NCBI GenBank assembly: GCA_005879205.1
Contig: VBLD01000077.1
Span: 3,201-15,965 of the forward strand
Source: Deltaproteobacteria bacterium
GTDB taxonomy: Bacteria > Desulfobacterota > Binatia > DP-6
Direction of reading: 5' to 3'
Length of the DNA stretch: 12,765 nucleotides
Part shown: in pieces, positions 1 through 6,298 of the stretch
Layout: each line of letters begins with the position of its first letter
Numbering within the stretch: the first letter of the stretch is position 1
Notes under the pieces: model-generated
Database searches by the model: none
The model's input: only the letters and a program-made list of their open reading frames with translations
Told to the model about the DNA's origin: nothing
Program-made: the position numbers and the translations under genes

Positions 1-84
1 CGTGCAGACCGCAGCCGCCTGTCGCGCCGGCGCGCCGAGCACGCCGAGCAGCACGAAAAGCGCCGCAGCGGCCCCCCGTCTCAC
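1..84 (-). CDS. Exported protein, N-terminal signal peptide only (runs off left edge)
   Basis: Only the first 28 codons lie in the window. Reading leftward from a GTG at 84-82, the peptide begins M-R-R-G-A-A-A-A-L-F-V-L-L-G-V-L-G-A-P and then A-R-Q-A-A-A-V-C-T. This is a short basic N-terminus, a hydrophobic core and small residues before a likely cleavage site, so a Sec signal peptide. The GTG overlaps the TGA stop of the beta-helix gene by four bases (GTGA), and a purine-rich GGGGGAG lies about five bases upstream. The two genes are therefore probably co-translated. An in-frame GTG at 90-88 is a poorer choice because it abuts that ribosome-binding site. By context it may be a further beta-helix paralogue, but nothing in the visible residues proves this. 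Confidence 0.6.
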   Translation of the reverse strand, partial: MRRGAAAALFVLLGVLGAPARQAAAVCT

Positions 85-1035
85 CGGCACTCCCCCATCA
101 TGCCGATGCGGCACTGAATGAGCGGCGCCATGTTGGTCATCATCTCCGACGGCCGCCCGTAGGCATCCATCACGCCCAGGTTGTCCACGCCGCGGTTCCC
201 GCCGCTGTCGACGACACCCTTCCCCATGACCCAGATACCGAGCCCGCGGTTCCCGGTGGCGCTGCTGTTCCCAACCGTGATCCCCGGCCCCATGGCGAAG
301 AGGCCGTTGCGGAGGTTCGCGTCGGCCTGCACGCCCGAGAACAGCGTGTGGGCGACGGTGGCCATGATGCCGTGCATGCGGTTGCCGTTCGCCGTCGCGC
401 CGACGATCTGATGCATGCCGCCCTGTACCCAGAATCCGACGCCGCGGTTGCCGATCGCCTCGTTGCCGAAACCGCCGCCCACGTGCGTTCCCATGCCGAG
501 GAGCCTGAAGCCGTCCCGGCCGTTCTCCGACGCGCGGTTCCCGTCGAGCGCATAGTTGCTGCCGGCGAACGAGAAGCCGTCACGACCGTTGCCTTCCGCC
601 ACCGAGCCGACGACGGTGAACCCGTCACCCTGCGCGACGGCGAACCAGCCGGACGTTCACCGCGCTGCGGAGCGCCTGCATCCCATGAGCGAGCACACCG
701 ACCGAGAACTGCTGGATGGCACCCGGCCCCACGAGGGTGAGGCTGCCGCGCACGACGTGAACGCCGACGCCCTGGCCGCTGCCGGCGATCGTCCTGCCGC
801 CGAGGTCCAGCGTCACCGGGCCGGAGGCGGCGACCAGGAGGCCGTCGGCGGCGCATGGCTTCGTCGTCACCTCGTCCGCTGCGCCGAGCACGTGCGACGA
901 GACGAGGAGGTCGCCGCACGCGCACGGCACGCGCTTGCCGCGTCCGTCGACGTCGTCGCCGCACGAGCGGATGGCGCGCGCCGGTCCGGCGATGGCGAGC
1001 AGCAGCGTCAACCCGACGACACCGCGGATGAGCAT
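81..1035 (-). pseudogene. Exported right-handed parallel beta-helix repeat protein, single frameshift
   Basis: The gene is read in two frames. The N-terminal part (1035 to about 652) starts with a Sec signal peptide (M-L-I-R-G-V-V-G-L-T-L-L-L-A-I-A-G-P-A-R-A, probable cleavage after residue 21). It then has a Cys-containing region (C25, C38, C40, C61) and VTLDLGGRTIAGSG, the usual entry strand of a secreted beta-helix. The C-terminal part (about 650 to 81) has six or seven rungs of roughly 23 residues, each with an Asn-Gly turn such as NGRDGF, NRGVGF, NRMHGI, NLRNGL or NRGLGI. Removing one C of the CC at 651-652 joins the parts smoothly as ...SAVNVGWFAVAQGDGFTVV..., giving about 317 residues. 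As written, the upstream frame ends at TGA after V-R-R-R-A-G. I chose ATG 1035, which has AGGGAG 11 bases upstream; the in-frame GTG at 1047 overlaps that site. It is probably a surface or periplasmic protein of unknown ligand. It is either a true pseudogene or carries a sequencing indel. Confidence 0.8.
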
Positions 1036-1247
1036 GATCAGGGGCACTCCCTACAACATTGAGGGGCCGTCTGCCTACCCCCTTTGCGGAGATCCCGCAC
1101 CGTACCTTCGGGCGGGAGGCGCGGACGGATGGGCACCGCCGTGATTAGCGACCGGCCCCCGACCCGGCGATGGGCTCGGACGCGCTCCGCGAGCTCCATT
1201 GCACTCGGCCCGGTGCGCGCGAGCTTGGTATGGCTCTCGCAACGCAA

Positions 1248-1276
1248 TTGACCCGGCTCCATGCTGCACATTATCG
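1248..1276 (+). promoter_or_regulatory. Possible sigma-70-like promoter for the MoxR/vWA operon
   Basis: TTGACC at 1248-1253 matches the -35 consensus at five of six bases. A spacer of 17 bases leads to TTATCG at 1271-1276, a poor -10 match; CATTAT at 1268-1273 is a better -10 but with a spacer of only 14. It lies in an AT-richer patch just before the first operon gene, whose ATG is at 1292. That start has no convincing Shine-Dalgarno, so a very short or leaderless transcript is possible. This is a weak call made from position and the -35 box. Confidence 0.25.
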
Positions 1277-1291
1277 TCCCGACGCGCGACG

Positions 1292-2530
1292 ATGGCACGG
1301 ACGACGGCATCCGGCGCGGTCGAGGCCATCCAGCGGCAGGTCCGCCGGGTCCGGCGCCGCCAGAGGCTCCACGAGCTGCAGCGCGTTTTCTATCTCCTGA
1401 GCGGGCTCGGGACGGGAGCGGCGGCGGTGCTCGTGCTCCTCGCCCTCGGCGCTTCGCCTCCCGTCTTCGCCCGCGCGCTCCCGGCGGTGGCGGGCGTGGC
1501 GCTCGGCGCGGCGCTCGTCGTGGTGCGCGACGCGCGCCGTCGCTGGACCCCGGCTGCCGACCTGGCGCACTGGATCGACCGCCGGAGCGGCCTCACCGGC
1601 CGCCTCGCCACGCTCGTGGAGCTCGGCCGGCGCGGGGATGCGAATGCACCCCTGCTGCCGCTGCTGGTCGAGCAGAACGTGACGCGCCTCGAGCGTTGGC
1701 GCGCCGACCGCATGGTAGCGCACCGCGTCCCGCGTGCGGCCCTGGCGACGGCCGCGAGCGGGGCCGCACTCCTCGGGCTCGTCGTCGCCCTCGCGCCGCG
1801 CCTGCGGCCGCCTGCGCCGGAGGTGGTCGTGGGCGAGGTTCCCGGCTTGCCGCTCGAGGGCGTCGAGGTCACGGGCGATCGGCTGGCCGTCGCGCCCGTC
1901 GACCCCGAGGACGACGGCTCGACGTCGCGCCCGGCGGTGGACGAGACGTCCGCCGTGGCGCAGCTCCAGGAGCGCATCCGCCGCGAGCTCCTGGGCGAGC
2001 GGACGCGCGCGGCGTCTGTCGCATGGACGCAAGCGCGCGACGGGGCGGACCCCGAGGGCGGCGGGGAGGCCGCGGACGAGGTCGGCCTCGAGCCGGCACC
2101 GCCCCCGGCGGGCCGCGCGAGCCCCGAAGGTCGAACCGGCGCGGACGAACGGCACGTCGCCACCGAGACACGCAGCGTCGAGGACGACGCCCGCGGCCTC
2201 CTCGAGCAACCCCGGGACGGCGACGACGAGAGCGCGGCCGCAGGCGGCGCCGCCGCAGGTGCCGGGAACCAGCCGGACCCGCATCTCTTCGGTCCGCCGA
2301 GCAGCGGTGCCGCGGGGACCGAGCGGTTCGCGCTTTCCCTCGCCGCGCGTATCCATGCGGGGCGCGGGGGATCGGGCGAGGCGGCCGCACCGCCGCCACC
2401 CTCCCCGGCCGAGCCTCGCGCCGACCTCGCCCCGGGGCAGCGCGCGGAGGCAGCCGTCGCGAGAACGCCGGTGCCGCTCGCCTACGAGGCGCTGGTGCGG
2501 CGACTCTTCGCCCGCGAGGGTCGCGAGTGA
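1292..2530 (+). CDS. Membrane protein with DUF4175-like N-terminus, first gene of MoxR/vWA operon
   Basis: The protein is 412 residues from ATG 1292. After a basic N-terminus rich in Arg and Gln (residues 10-30) come two close hydrophobic segments (about 33-53 and 59-78). A soluble stretch LAHWIDRRSGLTGRLATLVE (91-110) resembles the 'dividing line' helix of DUF4175-type proteins, and a third membrane segment follows at 150-168. Residues 205-390 are acidic, Gly/Pro/Ala-rich and low in complexity, probably disordered, with a charged helix at 220-242. The tail ends PVPLAYEALVRRLF, similar to the VP-x-x-Y motif that closes related proteins. It is shorter than usual DUF4175 proteins, which run to many hundreds of residues. 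The stop overlaps the GTG of the MoxR gene by four bases. I infer a membrane anchor or partner for the MoxR/vWA proteins. The family match is by resemblance only. The start lacks a clear ribosome-binding site, but no better in-frame start exists nearby. Confidence 0.75.
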   Translation: MARTTASGAVEAIQRQVRRVRRRQRLHELQRVFYLLSGLGTGAAAVLVLLALGASPPVFARALPAVAGVALGAALVVVRDARRRWTPAADLAHWIDRRSGLTGRLATLVELGRRGDANAPLLPLLVEQNVTRLERWRADRMVAHRVPRAALATAASGAALLGLVVALAPRLRPPAPEVVVGEVPGLPLEGVEVTGDRLAVAPVDPEDDGSTSRPAVDETSAVAQLQERIRRELLGERTRAASVAWTQARDGADPEGGGEAADEVGLEPAPPPAGRASPEGRTGADERHVATETRSVEDDARGLLEQPRDGDDESAAAGGAAAGAGNQPDPHLFGPPSSGAAGTERFALSLAARIHAGRGGSGEAAAPPPPSPAEPRADLAPGQRAEAAVARTPVPLAYEALVRRLFAREGRE

Positions 2531-3522
2531 ACGCCGCCGTCGCCGCCGACGCCATCCGCGACTTCCAGGACACGTTCGCGGCCGTGCGGCGCGAGATCGG
2601 CAAGGTGGTGGTCGGCCACGAGCGGGCCATCGAGATCATCCTGACCGCCTTCTTCGGCGGCGGCCACGTGCTCATCGAGGGCGTGCCGGGCATCGGGAAG
2701 ACGCTGATCGTCCGCTCGCTCGCCGAGGCCCTCAACCTGAGCTTCAGCCGCGTCCAGTTCACCGTCGACCTGATGCCGGCCGACATCACCGGCACCCGCA
2801 TCATCAGCGAGGGAGCCGACGGCCGTCGCGAGTTCGTCTTCGTCCCGGGCCCCGTGTTCGCGCACATACTCCTGGCCGACGAGATCAACCGGGCGACGCC
2901 GAAGACGCAGTCGGCGTTGCTCGAGGCCATGGCCGAGCAGCAGGTGACGGTGGCGGGCAAGACCTACCCGCTCGCGCCGCCCTTCTTCGTGCTGGCCACC
3001 CTCAACCCGATCGAGATGGAGGGCACCTACCAGTTGCCCGAGGCCCAGCTCGACCGCTTCCTCTTCAAGGTCCTGCTCGACTACCCGACCGAGCCCGAGC
3101 TCGAGCGCATCCTCGCGACGACGACCGGCGCCGAGGTGTCCACGGTGACCCCGGTCCTGCCGCGCGAGACGGCCGCGGCGCGCGTCGAGCGCCTGAAGCA
3201 GCTCGTGAGGCAGGTGCTGGTCGCGCCGCACATCGAGCGCTACGTGGCCGCCCTGGTGCGACTCACGGCGACCGAGGAGACCGCGTCGCGCTACGTCACC
3301 TACGGCTCGAGCCCGCGCGGCGGGCAGGCGCTGATCCTCGGCGCCAAGGTGCTGGCGCTTCTCGACGGTCGCCCGCACGTCGCCGCCGAGGACGTCGAGC
3401 GGGTGGCGCCGGCCGCGCTCCGACATCGCCTGGTGCTCAGCTTCGCGGCCGGCGCAGCCGGCATCGACGCGGAGCAGATCGTCGCGCACGTGCTGGCCTC
3501 GGCACGCCGCCTGCGACCATGA
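2527..3522 (+). CDS. MoxR-family AAA+ ATPase
   Basis: The protein is 331 residues, the usual MoxR length. Walker A is GVPGIGKT (52-59), Walker B LLADEINR (115-122), sensor 1 ATLNP (157-161), an arginine-finger region PEAQLDRF (171-178) and sensor 2 SPRGG (262-266). The C-terminal lid follows, with the typical YVTYGSSPRGGQALILGAK core. MoxR ATPases are cytoplasmic ring-forming chaperone-like AAA+ proteins that remodel or activate vWA-domain partners by acting on their MIDAS sites. The GTG start overlaps the upstream TGA (GTGA, 2527-2530) and the TGA overlaps the DUF58 ATG (3519-3522). Expression is therefore almost certainly translationally coupled to three downstream vWA proteins, its likely clients. 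All ATPase motifs are intact. Family identification is secure; the specific client and biological process are inferred. Confidence 0.95.
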   Translation: MNAAVAADAIRDFQDTFAAVRREIGKVVVGHERAIEIILTAFFGGGHVLIEGVPGIGKTLIVRSLAEALNLSFSRVQFTVDLMPADITGTRIISEGADGRREFVFVPGPVFAHILLADEINRATPKTQSALLEAMAEQQVTVAGKTYPLAPPFFVLATLNPIEMEGTYQLPEAQLDRFLFKVLLDYPTEPELERILATTTGAEVSTVTPVLPRETAAARVERLKQLVRQVLVAPHIERYVAALVRLTATEETASRYVTYGSSPRGGQALILGAKVLALLDGRPHVAAEDVERVAPAALRHRLVLSFAAGAAGIDAEQIVAHVLASARRLRP

Positions 3523-4481
3523 GCCTCCTGCGCGGCCGCGCGGCGTCGCCCCCGCCGGCGCTGCCGGAGTCGTCGCTGGCGACGACGCTCTCTTCGTTCC
3601 GCGGCCTCGTGCTCCGCGTCCGGGGCGCGATGGGCGACCGGCTCGGCGAGCGGCGCTTTCCCGGCCGCCCCCAGCCCGCGGGCATCGAGCTCGAGTCCCA
3701 CGCCTCATACGCCCCGGGCGACGACCTCCGCCACCTCGACTGGAACGCCGTCGGCCGGCTCGATGCGCTGCTCGTGCGCCGCTTCACCGCCGAGCGCGAG
3801 GTGCTCGTGCATCTGCTCGTCGATTGCAGCGCCTCGATGGCGGTCCCGGTACGCGACGGGAAGCTCGCGGCGGCGCGCGAGCTGGCCCTGGCGCTCGCGT
3901 CGATCGCGCTCGCTGGCAACGACGCCGTGCGGGTCACGCTGCTCCGCGGCGACGCCGCCCCGCACGAGACGCCGGTCCATCGCCACGGGGGGCGCCAGGG
4001 ACAGCCGGGATCGAGCGCCGGGCGGCTGGCGGAGATGCTCGGCAGCGCCGCGGCGCGCGGCGCGCTCGACCTCGGAGCGGCGCTCGAGGACCACGCCAGA
4101 AGGCACCCGCGACCGGGCGCCGCCCTCGTCATCTCCGACTTCATGACCGACCCGACCGACCTCGAGCGCGGCGTGCTGGCGCTCCGGTCGCGCGGCTACG
4201 GCGTCGTCCTGCTCCACGTGATCGGCGCCGGCGAGCTCGAGCCGGCGCGGGAGTTCCGCCACGGCGTCCTGCGCGACGTCGAGTCGGGCGGGACCCACCC
4301 GATCGCGCTCACGCGGAGCGCGCTCGAGCGCTACGGCGCGCTGCTCGCCGGCCACCTGGCGGCGCTCGAAGCCGTCGCCACGCGCGCGGAGGCGACCTAC
4401 GCGCGCATGAGCACGGCCTCGAACGTCGGAGAGTTCGTCACCGGCGAGCTCGGGCGCGTCGGCGTCGTCCGACGACGATGA
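3519..4481 (+). CDS. DUF58 domain protein with degenerate vWA MIDAS
   Basis: The protein is 320 residues and starts in the ATGA overlap with the MoxR stop. The DUF58 signature lies at residues 62-76, SYAPGDDLRHLDWN, followed by VRRFTAEREVLV. A vWA-like fold follows with the first MIDAS loop DCSAS (102-106) and the acidic strand end ISDF (D207). The position normally held by the MIDAS threonine (family T-D-L-x-x-A-L) reads L183-D-L-G-A-A-L, so the metal site may be incomplete. There is no signal peptide or membrane segment, so it probably acts on the cytoplasmic face next to the MoxR ring. DUF58 proteins are constant partners of MoxR in MoxR/vWA operons, and their biochemical role is not established. 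Open frame continues upstream of 3519 inside other genes, but that is high-GC readthrough: the coupled ATG and the start of homology fix the start. Confidence 0.92.
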   Translation: MSLLRGRAASPPPALPESSLATTLSSFRGLVLRVRGAMGDRLGERRFPGRPQPAGIELESHASYAPGDDLRHLDWNAVGRLDALLVRRFTAEREVLVHLLVDCSASMAVPVRDGKLAAARELALALASIALAGNDAVRVTLLRGDAAPHETPVHRHGGRQGQPGSSAGRLAEMLGSAAARGALDLGAALEDHARRHPRPGAALVISDFMTDPTDLERGVLALRSRGYGVVLLHVIGAGELEPAREFRHGVLRDVESGGTHPIALTRSALERYGALLAGHLAALEAVATRAEATYARMSTASNVGEFVTGELGRVGVVRRR

Positions 4482-6298
4482 CCTTCGGCATCCTCGACCC
4501 CGCCGGCGCGCTCGGCCTGGCTGCGGTTGCCGTCCTCGTCGCCCTCCATCTCTACGACCGCCGGCGCCGGGTGATCCCGGTCGCCACGCTCTTTCTCTGG
4601 AAGCGGATTCCGGCGAGCCCGCTCGACCGCCGCCGCTTCCGTCCCGACCTGCTCTTCCTCGCCCAGCTCCTCCTCCTCCTCGCGCTGGTCGGGGGCAGCC
4701 TCCGTCCCTACGTGCAGCGCGCCGCCGCGCGAGCGCCGGCTGGCCACCTCGTCCTCGTCCTCGACGTCTCCGCGAGCATGCAGGTGCGCGAGGCCGGGGA
4801 GACGCGCTTCGACACCGCCCGCGGGCGCGCGCGCGCCCTGGTCGAGGCCCTCGCTGCCGGCGACGATGCGATGCTGGTCACGGCCGCCGACCGGACCCAC
4901 GTGGTCCTCGGCTGGACCGCCGACCACGACCGCGTGCGCGAGCGCCTCGACGCGCTGGCACCGCTCGACACACCCACCCGGCTCGGCCCCGCGCTCGAGC
5001 TCGCGCTCGGCGAGGCTCGCGCCACGCCCGGCACCCGCGTCGCCGTCTTCACCGACCTGCCGCGCGACGCGACCGGCATTCCGGCCGACGGGCTCGCCGC
5101 CGTCGACTGGGTGCAGATCGGGCGGACCGACGACAACCTGGCGATCGCCGGCGTGGTCGTCGACCAGCCGCCGTTCGGCCCGCTCGCGGACGTCGCCGTG
5201 ACGGTGCTGGTCAAGAACTACGGGCACACGTCGCGCAGCGCGGTCCTCGAGGCGAGCGTCGAGGGGGAGCCGTGGATGCGGCGGCCGCTCGTGCTGGGCG
5301 CACGCGCGAGCGAGCCCGTGCTGCTCACCGGGCCGCGGCGCTCCGGCGTGGTCGCACTGCGGCTCGTCGCGGACGATGCGCTCCCGGTCGACAACCGGGC
5401 CCTCGCCTGGATCGCCCCGGCCGACCCCCTCGACCTGCTCGTCGTGACCGACTCGCGCGAGGTCGGCGCGGCCTTCGAGCAGATCGGCCGCGCGATCGAA
5501 GGAGGCCGCGTCGAGGTGGTGAACCGGGCACGCTACGAGGAGGAGCCGCTCGCCGGCCGGCGGGCCGCGGTCTTCGACGGCTTCGCGCCGCCGTCGGCGA
5601 TGAATGCCCTCTACGTGGCGCCGCCGTCGGACAGCCGCATCTGCCCGGGCGGTGGTATCGCCGACCGGGCGGCCGTGGTCGACTGGGAGGTCGATCATCC
5701 CGCGGTGGGCGGGCTCCAGGGGCTCCAGGGGCTCGGTCTGGCGCGCGTCCGGAGGCTCGCCACGCCCGCCTGGGGCGCATCCGTGGTGCTGGCGGCCGCG
5801 CGCGACGGCGACTTCCCGCTGCTCGTCCTCGGCGAGGTGGGGGGGCGCCGCGTCGCGTGCCTCGGTGCCACGCTCGGCCCGTCGCTCGCCTCCTCCGACG
5901 GGCTGCCGCTCCTCCTCCTGACGCTCGGGACGCTGCGCTGGCTTTCCGGGTACGACGAGGCGCGCGTCCTCACGGTCGAGACAGGCGTGCCGACCGCTGC
6001 CGACTTTCCTGCCGTCGTGCCGGCGGTGGGCCTCCGCGTCGCCGGCGATCCGCCCGTCGTCGTGGCGGAGCGCGCCGGCCTCCATCGACTGGGTGACGCG
6101 ATCGTGCTCGCGAACCTCTTCGACGACCGCGAATCCGACGTCGGCCGCGAGGGCGACCGGACGTGGCCGGCGAGCACGCGGCCGCCCGTGCCGTCCGACA
6201 CCGCGGGGCGACACGAGGTGGACTGGTGGCTGTACCTCGCCGCGGCCGCGCTCCTCGGGCTCGAGTGGGTCGTCTGGCTCCGCCGGGAACCCGCATGA
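4478..6298 (+). CDS. BatA-type membrane protein with one vWA domain
   Basis: The protein is 606 residues and starts in an ATGA overlap with the DUF58 stop. The N-terminus matches the BatA (aerotolerance regulator N-terminal) pattern: a first membrane segment (about 9-24), LHLYDRRRRVIPVATLFLWK (23-42), then a second segment (57-75). The vWA domain at 90-215 has a complete MIDAS set: DVSAS (96-100), T167 in PTRLGPAL and D193 in FTDLP. A middle region (about 225-310) looks like a beta-sandwich. LDLLVVTDSREVGAAFEQIG (318-337) begins an amidotransferase-like Rossmann domain without an evident catalytic Cys. The piece MNALYVAPPSD...VDWEVDHPAVGGL (375-413) is typical of this subfamily. A final membrane helix WWLYLAAAALLGLEWVVW (583-600) ends the protein. 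The vWA domain most likely sits between membrane segments. It is a probable MoxR client and envelope component; BatA proteins have been linked to stress tolerance, but no specific function can be read here. Confidence 0.9.
   Translation: MTFGILDPAGALGLAAVAVLVALHLYDRRRRVIPVATLFLWKRIPASPLDRRRFRPDLLFLAQLLLLLALVGGSLRPYVQRAAARAPAGHLVLVLDVSASMQVREAGETRFDTARGRARALVEALAAGDDAMLVTAADRTHVVLGWTADHDRVRERLDALAPLDTPTRLGPALELALGEARATPGTRVAVFTDLPRDATGIPADGLAAVDWVQIGRTDDNLAIAGVVVDQPPFGPLADVAVTVLVKNYGHTSRSAVLEASVEGEPWMRRPLVLGARASEPVLLTGPRRSGVVALRLVADDALPVDNRALAWIAPADPLDLLVVTDSREVGAAFEQIGRAIEGGRVEVVNRARYEEEPLAGRRAAVFDGFAPPSAMNALYVAPPSDSRICPGGGIADRAAVVDWEVDHPAVGGLQGLQGLGLARVRRLATPAWGASVVLAAARDGDFPLLVLGEVGGRRVACLGATLGPSLASSDGLPLLLLTLGTLRWLSGYDEARVLTVETGVPTAADFPAVVPAVGLRVAGDPPVVVAERAGLHRLGDAIVLANLFDDRESDVGREGDRTWPASTRPPVPSDTAGRHEVDWWLYLAAAALLGLEWVVWLRREPA

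Noticed and set aside
1261..2526. Upstream extension of the MoxR frame as a possible N-terminal fusion
   Set aside because: The extension is Arg/Gly/Pro-rich noise in the +1 frame of the upstream membrane protein. MoxR homology begins at the GTG 2527 coupled start.
1734..3518. Upstream extension of the DUF58 frame
   Set aside because: Same high-GC shadow effect over the MoxR gene; the ATGA overlap at 3519 gives the natural start.
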